Source: Chrysophaeum taylorii
Lineage: Eukaryota > Sar > Pelagophyceae > Pelagomonadales > Pelagomonadaceae
Assembly: GCA_029834535.1 (NCBI GenBank)
Contig: JAQMWT010000340.1
Coordinates: forward strand, 124,001 to 188,000
DNA length: 64,000 nt
Direction of reading: 5' to 3'
The notes under the pieces were generated by a model, which searched no databases, was not told where the DNA came from, and saw only the letters and a program-made list of their open reading frames with translations. Position 1 is the stretch's first letter. Each line of letters opens with the position of its first letter. The position numbers were made by a program, and so were the translations under genes. Positions 14,001-26,200 of the stretch are shown piece after piece.

Positions 14001-16135
14001 CTTGCACAGTTGGCCGACCCCGCAGCGCTGTAGCTTCCCGAAGGGCACGCCAAGCACCAACTCGGCGAGTCGTGCCACGTCGCCGAGGTGGCGGCGTCGG
14101 ACAGATAAGTTCCGGCGGGACAATCCGCGCAGATCGAACTGCCCACGGTCGCGGCGTACGTCCCGGCGCTGCCTGAGAGCGTGCGAAACGTATTACGAAC
14201 AAACGGCGCGGGCTGAATTTCGCTTTCTCGTAACTTACAAATATTGCAGTCGGCGAGTTCATCGTGGAGCGACGTGGACGTCCCGACGTCGCTCAGGAAG
14301 CGACCCGCGGGGCAAAGCGAGCACGCGCCCGAGCCGACGGCCGCCGCGTACTCGCCTGTGAATAATGGCCTTTACCATCCATCCATCCATCCATCACGGG
14401 ACGATGAAGAAGAAGAATGATGTCGAGCATCTCAAAACAGAAACAAAAAATGCGCACCAGCCTCGCACGTTGAGCAGTCATCTGCGGAGTCGTGCGCGGT
14501 CTCGTTCGTGGCGTCGTCGGAGAGGGCGCTCCCCGCGGGACCTGGCGACGAGCGAGAGTGTTTTCGCCACAAAACATGAGAACTCGAAAAAAAACGCGGC
14601 CGGTTTGTGTCATACACGAGATACAGTTCGCCGTTCCCGCGATGTGAGTGAAGGTGCCTTGCGCGCATACCATGCACGACGACAGAGACGCGTGCGCGGC
14701 GGCCGAGACGCCATCGTCGTCGAGATATCTGCGAGAGCCGTTTTCTGTCGGGAAATATTTCGAAAACTAGGCAACGCGAACGACGATCGCACCTTCCCTC
14801 GGGACAGTCGTCGCAGGTCGTGGAGCCCGCCGACCCAGCATATGTCCCAGCAGAACAAACAACGCAGTCGTCGGCGCTATCGTGCGCGGCCTCCGTCGAT
14901 GCGCCGTCGTTGTACGTGCCCGCGGGACACAAAGCGCACGAGGCGAGGCCGGCCGAGGACGCGTACTCGCCTGCGGCGCAGATCTCGCAGTCCTCGGTCT
15001 CGTCGTGGGCTGTCGCCGATGTTCCGGCGTCGGCCAGCGCCCTGCCGGCCGGGCATACTGCGCAAAACGCCGCACCCGGCGCGGTCGAGTACTCGCCGGC
15101 GGCGCAGACCGTGCAATCGTCCGAGGCGTCGTGCGCGTCGGCGACGGTGCCTGCGTCGTTGAGGAAGGTTCCCGGCGGGCACGAGGTGCACGTCGCGGCG
15201 CCCTCCTCGCTGTAGGTGCCGAACCAGCAGATTCCGCAGTCGGCGAGCTCGTCGTGCGCCCGTCGGTCAACGCCGTCGTCTTCGGAGAATCGTCCGGCGG
15301 GACACGCGTCGCACGTCGCCGTGCCGTTGGTGGCAGCGTAGGAGCCGCTCCCGCAGATCGAGCAATCGCTCATTTCGTCGTGCAACGAGGCCATCGTCCC
15401 ATCGTCCCCCAAGAAACGACCCGTGGGGCACGGGTCGCATTCTTTCGCGTCTTCGATCGTAGAGTACCTTCCGGCCGGGCAGACGACGCTCGCGCCAGAG
15501 ACCCTGTAGGTGCCGGCGGGGGTTGGGGGACTCAAGGTCGGAACGCTGGTGGGCTCAACAGAGAGTGTGGGCGCTATCGTCGCCTGAGAAGTGCCGTGCT
15601 CGTAGCACGTCGTGCAGCTGTCTTTGCAGTCGTAGGTTAGAGAATACGTCAACGACGCCCTGTTACTTAAGACGAACGCGCCTACAATGAGTGGCGTCGT
15701 CACTTCGCCCTGGATGATGACGTACTCCGCCCGGGCATAGGGTTCTCCTTCTATCGTGAAGCTCGAGCCGTCGTAGTACGGGCCGACGTTGGTGACATCC
15801 GTGCACGTATCGAGGCACTTCCGAAAAGTCGTGCCAAGGTAGTCAATTGTCTCAGATACGGGATACCAGTTGATGTCGGTTGGAAAGGCGTACATGATGA
15901 TCGGATCACCGGTGTTGGCGTCCCAGATCGTAATATCGCCGTCGTATCTCACGTCAATGTAAAGTATAACATTCTTGACGCCGGGCGAAAGCTCATAAAG
16001 TTGCTCGAATGTAGATGCTTCCATTACAAGTTCAGTGTCCAAGCTCGTCGTGGCGTATTCGCAAGACTCCGCATCGATGTAAGTTAAGGCCCGCGCGACG
16101 TTCCCCAAGATCGCCACCGCCGCCGCCACCAACAT
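2051..16135 (-). CDS. giant secretory GCC2/cadherin/IPT multi-pass membrane protein
   Basis: Seven exons fit one frame: 16135-14793, 14728-14616, 14541-14458, 14355-14239, 14172-13957, 13886-2491 and 2443-2051, totalling 13,662 nt (4553 residues plus stop). All six introns (64, 74, 102, 66, 70 and 47 nt) are GT-AG. The start gives a signal peptide (MLVAAAVAILGNVARA). Approximate domains: unknown N-domain to residue 190; GCC2/GCC3 ephrin-receptor-like Cys repeats (CxxCxAGxY...CxxCPAG) 205-1100; LamG/concanavalin-like domain 1120-1310; about ten cadherin repeats with DVNDAP/DVNEAP linkers 1320-2320; about fourteen IPT/TIG repeats (GG..L.I.G.NFG) 2320-3710; a Cys-rich linker; 9-10 hydrophobic helices 3955-4415, including IDYLQVLSLFATADVEWP; and an acidic coiled-coil tail of about 130 residues. 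Microsatellites encode short Thr, Asn and Ser runs. It is inferred to be a cell-surface adhesion or sensor protein; function is unproven. Exon 6 is 11.4 kb, so an in-frame intron inside it cannot be excluded. Confidence 0.85.
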
Positions 16136-16705
16136 ATTCTTATTGCTTTGACTTCCGAAAGACCGAGGGCCTTGAGATTTACTTCGAAACGGTTATTAGT
16201 TTATTCACACTTCTCGGTTCGTTGAATGCAAGGATACTTCCCTTCCTTCCAATACAAAGATGCTATTACTAGGCACGAAGAAAGATAGAAAACACCTGCC
16301 TACATTTATGGGGCCAACCGCCCAACACTCCGAAGAAGAACGTTACGCGAAGAAGAAATCCGCTACGGGGAGCAACGGTTCGATTTCTTTCGAACAACGC
16401 CCAAATACTACATTCATATCCCCGAGAAGGATCGTCGTGTTTGGCGAACGGTTATCGATACGTATACATTAAGGGCGATACATATATGGCTTCGGTTTAC
16501 CCCACTTATTATTGTCAAAGAATTTATTGCCTCGGATTTGGCATGTTTACACGAAAGTCAGAAATATTGCTCAGAGGGGGGGGGTAACACAGAAAGTCGA
16601 TGAGGCGCGCGAGAGAGAACGATGATGGGGCGCGTTCGTTCGGATTTTCGGGAAAAGATGTCCAAGTCGTCGCGGAGAAAACGTGAGCCCGGCGTGCTTG
16701 GGGCT
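16136..16705. other. promoter side of the giant gene / 3' side of HSF
   Basis: No supported gene. Small frames at 16260-16472 and 16524-17132 are uninformative or run antisense to the HSF gene. This interval must hold the promoter and 5' UTR of the minus-strand giant gene and the 3' UTR of the minus-strand HSF gene. No TATA box or other motif stood out. Confidence 0.4.
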
Positions 16706-17434
16706 TCAGACGGGCTGGGCTTTGAGGGAAAGGAGGGCGTGGGCGGCGAGTGCGGGTGGCTGGTTGAAAATGGAGGAAAGAGAGTCGAAGCGCTCGAGGC
16801 GACGCGGAGGCGGCATCTCGGGGCGCTGGGCCTGTTGTTGCTGCTGGGGCGCGAGATCGCGGTGTTGCGGCGGCGAAGGGGGCGGCATGGGGAGGGCCCG
16901 CTCGGGCGGGGGGCGGTGGAAGGCGGCGGGGGGCGGCGGGGGCATCGGCTGGAAGGTGGGACGCCTCGGGTGAAAATCGGGGTGCGGCTGCAGCGGGCGC
17001 GTGGGAGGATGGGCCGGGGCGAACTTGGGTGTCGGGCCGGTGCCTTGCGTGCCGGCGCTTCGACGCAGTACGTGACGCAAGCTCAGAATTGATTCGGGGC
17101 TGAGGTCCGTCTCGCGCTCGCTGGTCGCCCACCGCCGGTACACGGTCGCCTGGCCCGGGGATCCCACGCGCCGGTACCCAAAGTTGTTCAGCTGGCGCTG
17201 AAACGACGCGTAGCGCCCGTGGCGAAAGTATTCCACCAGAGTCTTTTCGAGCGCCTTAGGATCGGGAATCACGATGCTTCCCGTCGACGAGTCCCAGCTT
17301 ATCACCTCGGGGTGCTCCTTGATCATGCGATACAGCGCCTTGGCAAACGGGACAGGATTCTGATGGCCGCTCATGCTCGTCTTGTTGCTGCTCGTCTCAG
17401 AATGCGATGGGATTTTGTTTACAGTACTGTACAT
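16706..17434 (-). CDS. HSF: heat-shock-factor-type transcription factor, short
   Basis: Predicted 242-residue protein. Residues about 27-105 match the HSF winged-helix DNA-binding domain. It has an N-terminal PFAKALYRMI helix, ISWDSSTGSIVIPDPKALEK, then the recognition helix region RYASFQRQLNNFGYRRV (family consensus FSSFVRQLNxYGFRK). The rest is Pro/Gln-rich (PPPPPAAF, QQQQQ) with no visible HR-A/B leucine-zipper trimerisation region, so it is shorter than classical HSFs. The start at 17434 is the first ATG; a second in-frame ATG at 17374 (MSGHQNPVPF) leaves the domain intact and is an alternative. Expanded HSF families are common in stramenopiles. Expected to act in the nucleus on nGAAnnTTCn elements. 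The frame ends shortly after SLKAQPV; an unrecognised 3' exon is possible. Confidence 0.8.
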   Translation of the reverse strand: MYSTVNKIPSHSETSSNKTSMSGHQNPVPFAKALYRMIKEHPEVISWDSSTGSIVIPDPKALEKTLVEYFRHGRYASFQRQLNNFGYRRVGSPGQATVYRRWATSERETDLSPESILSLRHVLRRSAGTQGTGPTPKFAPAHPPTRPLQPHPDFHPRRPTFQPMPPPPPAAFHRPPPERALPMPPPSPPQHRDLAPQQQQQAQRPEMPPPRRLERFDSLSSIFNQPPALAAHALLSLKAQPV

Positions 17435-17483
17435 ACAAACCTTCTGAGCACCGGCGATATGCTGGCTTGCCGTTAACTCGTGT

Positions 17484-17491
17484 TTCTCGAA
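17484..17491. promoter_or_regulatory. two-unit heat-shock element upstream of HSF
   Basis: TTCTCGAA is a perfect TTCnnGAA pair, about 50 bp upstream of the HSF start codon. A third 5-bp unit is not evident, so binding strength is uncertain. Its position suggests possible autoregulation. Confidence 0.35.
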
Positions 17492-17899
17492 AAACGACCA
17501 ACGGACCTACGGAACGGTCCGTGGAACAAGACAACAAATTTTCTGGCGTTGCTTACAAGTACGCAGAAAGAAAATTACCGGGGGAACATCCTTATTAAAG
17601 GGGGCGGAGGGTTTCAGAATTATCGATGACGAAAGACAGTATCTGTTCGAAATCTGAATCGTTCGGCGAAAGATTTTCGTTATTCCGTTCAATATTCATC
17701 CACGAAACCCTCACTCACTCGTCCTGACCTTCCCAAAAACCCCCGCGCCCCCGCTCGCACCCCCTCTTAGCAGTCGTCTTTTGAAAACCCTCGCTCACGT
17801 CACTCAGTTCTCTTCACTTCACCGTCATTCTTCCCCTCACCGTCATTCTTCCCCTTAAGTGTGTGGTGCCGAAATCACTTCGCTCTCATTCACAAAGGC

Positions 17900-19790
17900 C
17901 TGGAATCTGGCGGCCAGAACCTGCCGCGCACCCCGCCTGGTACGTATCGGTGGTGCCGCAGTTCCAAGAGGCGGAGGAGGATGTCGATGAGGAGTAAGAG
18001 GTCCCGGGGGAACAGAAGGTGGAGCGCAAGAACGAGTCGCTCGAGGCGTCGATGCTGACGGGCAACACGCCCAAGAAAAGTAGACCAGCACCTACTACGT
18101 CCAAGGTGTGGGACAGCGTACGACGCCCGATTGAAAATCATCCTGGCCGCACGAGCGGGAAGGCAGCGCTTGTGTGTACCCTGTGCTGAGAGCGACGCAA
18201 AGTGACGAGAGGCGCGAAGAAAGGCACCTGGCAGACGACCCGGCCTCTTCCGCACTGCAAGGCTAAGCATCCACAGCACGAGCTGGGCCGTCAACAGCGC
18301 ACCAACGAAATAAAGGTGGAACGAAGAAAAGGAGGACGTAAGGACGGCCGCGGGCGCTGTGGCAGCGTCGACGGATAAATCGCGACTTACTATAGCTACT
18401 ACCAAGCCATGCCCAGCCAGTCAAAGCACGCTGCCCTTATGGCACTCGTGGCTCGGCACTACGTTTACAACTCGCAGCGGGTTTACAGGCGCACCTTTGA
18501 CGACGACGACGATCAATGCAACCTGCTCGAATCATATTACCGTTCCGACGGCGGGAAAAGCACGTGCACGTGCATGACTCGAAACGGGCTGCCTGCAAGG
18601 GTGCACGCTGAAAATCGCTGCTTGTTCGGATCCTCAAGTACGTCGTTCGTAGAGTGTAAGAGGCGGCTTACGGCATCCCATTCGCCCAGGTGCTGCAGTC
18701 GGACACTCAAAGATAAGCTCAAGCAACCGGCCATCGCCTCTCCTTCATCTGGCCTGATTGGAGCGGCGTTGGGACGGTGTGAGTGGGCCCTGTTCCTGCT
18801 GACGACAGAACCAACTCCGGTACGACTGCCCTGCTCCGTTCTGTGCTCGAGGAGCGCGCAGGAATTAATATCGATGTGGCGAACGCAACGATGGTCCAAG
18901 ACCGGGCTGCAAGTGGCGTCGCCGAAGACTATATGGTTTATGTCGAAGCGTGCGACTTGGCTCGATCCAGGGCCAACATGGTCATCAATTCATTCCCAGT
19001 CGGCCAAGAGCTGCTGAACTGTGCCAAATATGGAGCCAAGTGCTTCTCTTACGGCACAATTTCGAAGGAGCATATGCTTTCTCCATTAATCCGGGGGATT
19101 TCACCAAGCTCAAGCTCGACCTTTACAGGAATTGTTTCCGGGCGCGATTCCAGCTTGCCCGTTCCTTGCTGCGCATGTTCCACGTGATGAAGCTGTTCGC
19201 GGCCAAGCAACTCTGAACTTCCCTGGAAAATCAGTGTTGAGCAGTGGGTGGCGTTGGCCGAATTCGAGGCGATTTTCGCCATAGCGGATGCTAGCTACCC
19301 TTATCTTAACAATAATGTTAATGTTCGTGCTTTGCATTAATGCAATGCAATGCAATGCAATGCAGTGTATTGCATTGCACCACGAGATGGCAAAGACTGT
19401 CCTCGAGCCTGCGCTGGCCCGCAACACTTCGGCGGAACACCTGACGCTCGGGACGATGTCGTTCGCCGCGATGAGCCGAGTGCTAAACCTGCGATGCCCG
19501 ATTTCAATGTGGAGTTTGAACGCGTCTTCAATAACTGGATCAGGCTCTCGAGATCGACCAACTGGAAAGCGCTGTTTCCACAGCCCGAGAAGAACAAGAA
19601 GGATAAAACTGCTTCAAGGTTCAGGCTGTGCTCGATATTGGAAGGCTGTATCGTACGCTCGTCGAGTAGCAGTATGGGCCGCTTCCATGGACATGGCGAG
19701 AAGCTCGAGGGGGTCATTGGTACACAGGGCGCCCCGACTTTCTGTCTGTAGGCGATGCCCGAGTACGGGAAATTTCGGACTGGCCGGGGG
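17900..19790 (+). pseudogene. decayed DNA-transposon transposase (possibly hAT)
   Basis: Fragments of one protein lie in different plus frames. An N-terminal part reads SKVWDSVRRPIENH followed by GKAALVCTLC (about 18090-18190), resembling the start of a BED zinc finger. A middle part at 18409-18570 reads HAALMALVARHYVYNSQRVY. A conserved-looking core at 18783-19080 includes TTALLRSVLEERAGINIDV, MVQDRAASGVAEDY and NCAKYGAKCFSYGTISKEHM. C-terminal blocks near 19500-19720 include FNNWIRLSRSTNWKALFP and RLYRTLVE. Multiple stops and frame changes separate them, so it is a pseudogene. Assignment to hAT rests on the BED-like start and general layout, not on a catalytic triad I could identify. No terminal inverted repeats were found. 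Confidence 0.4.
19338..19378. repeat. (AATGC)n array with foldback
   Basis: Five or so AATGC units run directly into their own reverse complement (TATTGCATTGC), so the array can form a hairpin. It lies inside the decayed transposase region. Confidence 0.8.
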
Positions 19791-19808
19791 AAACACCTAG
19801 GTCCGTTC

Positions 19809-20020
19809 TGCAGAGTATTCCGCGAGGCAGTGGTATTAAGTCACTGAAGAACCATCCCGTCTCACCGTGTGAGTCTGGCAGAGGTTAAGTGCAGGGAACA
19901 GGTTAGTTCCCCTAGCCTCAGCACACGACAGACGACACATAGAACTACACCTAGTTTAACATGCAATCCTACGTACCTACGGGACGCGCTAATCCATGAT
20001 GAAGAGCGTGAGCACAATCA
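19809..20020 (-). mobile_element. lone LTR related to the 45551-45776 LTR
   Basis: On the minus strand this begins TGATTGTGCTCACG and ends GAATACTCTGCA, with TG...CA termini. It aligns along its length with the 226-bp LTR at 45551-45776, with substitutions and small length differences. No primer-binding site, polypurine tract or 5-bp duplication (flanks CGTTC and GATGA) was found. It is therefore either an old solo LTR or one left by a rearrangement. Family: Ty1/copia-type, by association. Confidence 0.65.
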
Positions 20021-20028
20021 GATGACTC

Positions 20029-20213
20029 AGAGATAGAAAATTCCATTTAGGGTTAGGACCCCCCCCCTTAGTCTCACGCTCACACCTAAGCATCAACAAA
20101 TCGCTGTGTCGAACACCGTGCCGCTCTTTGTGTCGTAAGAGGACAGGACAAGTAGAGTGGCACTACCCTGCCACCATTCTCTACCAGGGGCACAGTGATT
20201 TTTACTGTTCTCT
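20029..20213 (+). repeat. 5' LTR of the LARD-like element
   Basis: 185-bp terminal repeat, from AGAGATAGAAAATTCC to TTTTACTGTTCTCT. It is followed by GTTTGGACCCAGTCC, where a primer site would lie; the matching tRNA was not identified. Confidence 0.7.
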
Positions 20214-23200
20214 AGGTTTGGACCCAGTCCGGTACTGGTAGAGAAACGTCCTCCGAAAGACATCGATCTCGATCGACGTCTCGGACAAAGACTCAGGATT
20301 TCCAGGTAAGAGCAATCTCCTGAAGTTCCTGAAAGTTCTAAGACCGTAGTCAAGTCTCATCGCTTGCTACTGGTGATAAAGTGTGAAAAGTCTGAAAGGC
20401 AACCAACGCGCAAAACGCAACCCCAAACCGATGGCGACTCACGACCCACAAGTCCCGAGTCTGGAAGTAGCGACGCAAATTCGCTACACAGCAAGCTCTC
20501 TTGCAACAGTTCAAAGCCGATTTCTTTGATCAACTCGCCGCTGATTGCCAACAGCTCAAAGCTGATTTCTTAGATCAACTCGCCGCTGATAACGCTGTCT
20601 TAAAAGCCAAAATCGCCGCTGATTACGCTGATCTCAGAGCCAAAATCGCTGCCGCCGAAAGAATCGAAGCTCAAGACGAGCAACTCGATCAAGATGAGTA
20701 ACTTGAACAAGCTCCTCCACCAGCTGTTCTTACGGCAACCCCCCTCGACGTCTCACGAAGTCGCGACCCAAGACCCGATCATCTCGATGGTCACCCCCCC
20801 TCCTACTGTTCAAAATGTTCTCGAACACGAACAGAACCCACCTCCTGCCGATAACCCCACCGGATGTCAAACACCCCTCGGCAAAGTCTCAGACCCCGCT
20901 GCCTTCCCTCCGGACCCAGGCATCGCCAAGGTTACTCCACAACCTAGCACACCCCACATTCACGAGGACACTCCACCTTGTTCGAATATCGCACCAGCGA
21001 TGTTGAACACTCCACCACCACCACCACTCAACAATAATCTCTTCACTCCACCGGAGCCTCCACCTCCTTCACTGGAGCCTAACTCCCCACTGTCGGCGAC
21101 TCCCACTTCACCATCTATTCAAGTTCCCCAACATCCTCGTCAACCCCTTCGCCGCACCACTCATCCCCTTCCTGATGATCATGCCACCTACGGCCATAAC
21201 GGCCCCGGCACCGTCATCCCTGACCAAGCCCCCACCGCGGCTAAAGCTCCTGCCGCCTCACCGTCGGACTCTCCTGTCCAATATCCATCATCTTCCGCAA
21301 GTCACTCTCCTCAAGACTTCCAACTCCACCCACAAGACCATGCCACCTACGGCCACGACGGCCACGGCACTTCCATTACTACCCCAGCTCCTTACGCGCT
21401 TAGCTCAAGCTACTGCCGCCCAACCATCGGACCATCCTGACCGACCTTCATCACCTTTCGAAAGTCGCTGTCCCCCCGATTTTCATCTCCACCCGCGTGA
21501 TTCCGCATTCCACGGCTACGACCATTTCCCCGTCTCCACCCAAGCAACACTCCACCTTCTTTCTCAAAGTTCCAATGCACCTCCGTCTGCGCTCCAACGC
21601 GAGTTGGCCACCACTCAGGCTGCATTCCGCTCCCAAACCGCTGACTTGGCCGCAACCAAGGCCACGCTCACTCTCAAGGACGACGCTTTGTCCTCCACAG
21701 CCGCCAAACTCACCATAACCGACGCCGCCCTAGCTTTCGCCACTGCCCAGTTCGCCATCCAAGCCGACGAACTGGCCTCCACCCGCGCAGAACTCCATCT
21801 CACCCACACCCAGTTCAAGGCACTCGAAACTGCCCACGCTGACATCCGCAACTCCCACTTTGAAACCAACGCCCTTCTCCACACCATTCTTACCTCCTTA
21901 GATGCCACACACCCCACCCAAGCTGCTGCATCGCCTCTTTCCCCTCCTTTCCCCATTCACCACCTACCTTCATCCCCTTCCGAACCAACCTCCAATGCCT
22001 CTCTCCCGATTCTCCCCGAGTATCATTACCACCTCCACGGATGCCCCAGACCTGGTTCTCCTGGTTCACCACCCACTCCGCCTATCTGTTCTCAACCCCC
22101 CGCCATCTCTGGCCCCTCCTCCTCTGCCAAATCAGCCTGAACCCCTTTGCACCCGCTCGCCTTATCAGCCACCTGGTTCATTCCAACTCGACCACATCCC
22201 CGCGTTTGAGTTGCGAGGGCGTACATCCAACACCGTCGACCGTACCCCTACCACCAGCGACGTTCACCACGTGCAAAGTCCCTCCAAGAAACAAGACCAC
22301 CAACATCAAGAATCGACAAATTCCAAATTATCAACAGACAGCTCTCTCCCTGATGGTCATGATCACCATCATGCTGCCAAGACATGCATGAGGGCATCTT
22401 CTCTCTTCGGGCACAACGGCCCAGGAAGCAGTCTTGTCAAAGGAACGCCAAGCCACCTCGTTCCCACTTTCGACAAGTCAAAGAACAAGACACCTCGAGA
22501 TGTTCCCGAGTATAACGCCTACATCGACTATGGCAACCACACTCAAGGACCCAAGGCTCCGCCGTACTCTATGCCCCAGGCACAAGAGCCGCAGGCTACT
22601 GACAACATCCCCTCGGATTCAGCCCCCTGGTATGATGCATACAGCGAAGAAGCAAGACCGACTTCACTAGCCTCGAAGATGGTCTCCCCGACCATTCAAG
22701 ATCAGCCGCCTGATCCAAGCACCCTCACCAATGCCCCCGCAAAGCCGTATCCACAAGGACAAGACACGCTGTCAACGGTTCCATGGTCACCATACTCGCA
22801 GGAACTCACCGCACCTGCAGGTATCAGCTCAGATTCACCAGGCACTCCCGCCTTGTTCGATATCTCTCGATCAGCCGCTCCCGATCACTTCGAAGCTGGT
22901 TCCACCTCGCTGCCTTCTCTCCCCAACGACAGGCGCGCACTGCCGCTCACCGGCGCTCGCTGCTGCACCCACCATCCATCTTCTCGGCCGGATGCACTGG
23001 ATGACACTGCTCAGCAGGTTGCATGGACCCATCTGCGATCACCATTTCACGATTCGACGGATGTCTTCGCACGAGCATCAGTCGCAGCACATGATCACCC
23101 GCTCCCCAACTCTCAGTCAGAGGACGCACTCCTTTCGACTGCCGATCCTTATGTCTCACCGCGACCAAGCTCCTGGAAAGACTTCACCATATGGCTGCAT

Positions 23201-26200
23201 TAATAGACAAAGACTTCGAGAGTTCTGAACGGCCCGATCAGCCGCAAACTATGCACGCTTCTATTGCGACCACTTCGGTCCTTTATGTCCCATTGCATAG
23301 CTCTCTTCTGGACGCCACACGCTTGCGCGGCTCCGGAAAATCGATGTTGCGCTTTCAGGAGACATTCTCCGCGCACAATGCACAGACTCGCTCCGCCTGA
23401 ACAGCTTCTGTCAGCATTTTCGCATAACTGGAATGTACAACAAATGTTCCACGCCAGCTGCCGGCTCCACCACAAACATGCACCCAAGTCACGCACGTTG
23501 CCTACGTCAAAAGCGTCTTATCGCTCGGCACGTCACTCCTCATTCGAGGACGCATGTCACATGCCCGCACCTTCGAATGCACTACACGCCTATGGGCAAC
23601 CCTGGTCACTACGGCACTCACTGCTCTGGTCCCCGCATCTCCGCCATTGAGGATGCACCCAGCATGACTGACCCTTCCATCGCCCTTGGTTCTACTGCAC
23701 TCTCCTTCGGCGATTCCCCTTTTCGACTTCCCGCACTGGACCCAAAGCCTTCCAGGCCGGATACTCTCCACCACGGGATCTCAACTCACGCCCCCATCTG
23801 CACTACCTTGCAGACAGGTCAGCCGCGCACAACACCCCTTTTGGCACTGACTTCGGAACACTCGCATCACGCGATTTTGCTCTTGGAGCGTGACACGCTT
23901 CTCGATGCTCTCCGCGTCACCGCCTTTAACCCCAAGACACTCGTCATTTCCACCGACGCTCCGCGCCGCCACGTATCTCACGACCTTCAGATCACCAACA
24001 TAAGTCGCTCGCGCCCGCACCACGTCGCGCACGCCTTACGAGGGCGTTTTTCAATTGGTGACCTCACATGTCTTTCGATGCATTCTCCGACGTCCGACTA
24101 TGACAGTCAACTGAGATGCACGCTCGCTTGTCGCACAGTACGATGCCCGAACACCTTTTGGTTCAAGATAAGCAGAACACTGTCGTCTCAGCCACCGCTG
24201 ACGCGCCCCCTCCGACCGCCGCCCGGCTCCGCGCTCGTTCCGCAACCACGGTCTCTCCGCCTCACCGGCAATTCGAAGATTTCACCCAGTTCGAATTACG
24301 AGGGCGCATTCGTTTTCCACCGCCGACAAGATTCGTTTCGATTCGTATCAGTCATGTCTCCTATGGCTACTTTGGCTACATCGGAGCTCACTTCAAGGCA
24401 CGTACCGAAGTCCCCCTTTCTAAGGACCTCTGTCACACGCCAAGACCTGATGAGCACTCGTCGTTCCTCCCCGCTTCAACGCGACTCCCGACGAAAAAAT
24501 CCCCGACGATTGTGATGACACTAAGTTCAGTCATCAATGCAATTCAGAGCCTCCCTCGCTCTTCCGCCAGTCTCTTGCAGGTCACACCTCTCAAGTTCCA
24601 ACTCGCTCGATTTTATCCTGCATGCTGCCATATGCGAACGAAGTTCTGTCACGCCAACGCCACGTGTCGCAGTTGTCACAAGTCTCGCGCAACAAATGCC
24701 CGCCGCTAAATGATAGCCGCACGCAGAGTCCTTTGCTCACCTCTTTTAACGTCCCACCCAGCACTATAGTTGACGTTGAAGCTCTGCACCACTATGGTTG
24801 GGTTACAACACGACTTCACGCGAAATCCTCGCCCAGTTCTGATCATATCTCGCATCTGTCGACATTACTATCAGAATCCTGTTTCGGACACAGCTCAGAC
24901 TGCACTCGCGTATTACGCTCTTATGACGCACCCGGTTCGCTCCTCTCCGTTCACAATGCAGGTTCCATCTTGCAATACTATGAGCCCAACAGCCGCCATT
25001 TCGATTCGCACCCAGTCGACACTTTCCGTAGCACCCGCGAGGATATCCCCCAATCTCCACAGGTTGGACACGCGCTCTGCTCTCAGCATTCTACCGGATG
25101 TCACTACCGCACACCGCTAGCCCCACCCAGTTGTGTTACGAATCAAGGGAAGTTAACTGCCATGCCTATCTATTTCTTCATTCCCGCACACTCGCTGCTA
25201 GCCACAGTCTCGCATGACTCATTGTCGGACAGTTCTCGCATTATGGACATTACCTCACATCATGTTCATTCTTCGGACATCTCCCGTCCACAGATTAATC
25301 CTCTCTTGAGACAGACGCTCCCTGCACGTCGTATACTGTACAGCTCTCGCATATCGACAACACCCTTCAGTCGAATGTCTCCTCTTTCCGTCACTCCACG
25401 ATTCACCAGGGATGCACCACGCTCAATCGCGCGTGTACATCAAGGGAAGTTTGATTCTGGTGAAAACGCTCCGGACTTGAAATGAATACTGGATCAGTCG
25501 ATTGTCACAGTTCAGGAATATTTTGCCGAATAGAACACGAAAGATGCGACTCCGACCATACCTTCATAGTCAACTTTTCCCCAGGCAAGGACAATATCTT
25601 CGAACAGTCCATCGCCTTCAGGCGTTTTCTTCTGTTGCCCAGCTCTTCGGCATTTTCTGCACAGGGCACCGACTCTTCTGCACAGGACACACGCATGTAT
25701 CCACCATCATACGCGATACACTCGCAAACCTCAGTCCCAGCCCCATCATCTTTCGATTATAGCCACTGGCGACTTCCACCAGACCACAACTCCAAGTCTA
25801 CAGCAATTTTAGAGTTTTCATATTTATGGCCACCCCCGGACAACTTTACTCCAATATCCTCATCGCCCTACGAATATCGGCATATTATTTTAGCTGCTCA
25901 TAGTTGAGCTTCAGCTGTCCCACACTACACTCAGGACGACAGCTTCGACACGTATGTGACAGGCGATTCTGGTTCTCTCATCTTCCAGGAACAGCTCCGG
26001 CTTACTCGCTATCACTACGACGATTGCCTTACCATGTCGAAACCGATTTGGTTAAATGGTCATGTCTCTTCATGGGATAACGCTGCCTCTCAGTCACATC
26101 GTCACACCTTTACTAGCCCAACTTTAGTCACAATAGAATCTCATCCCTACGGCCACTCTCACTATTCGCCTTTCGATCAATCATTGGTCTGCTGCACAAT

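Noticed and set aside
2522-14176. Several 100-530-residue open frames overlapping the giant gene in other frames
   Set aside because: Arg/Pro-rich shadows of the GC-rich coding sequence with no domains; the giant gene's own frame has continuous domain structure.
20694-25485. Chains of 250-430-residue open frames in the LTR element
   Set aside because: They overlap in all plus frames because the strand is C-rich and stop-poor; no family motif was seen, so they are not called as separate genes.
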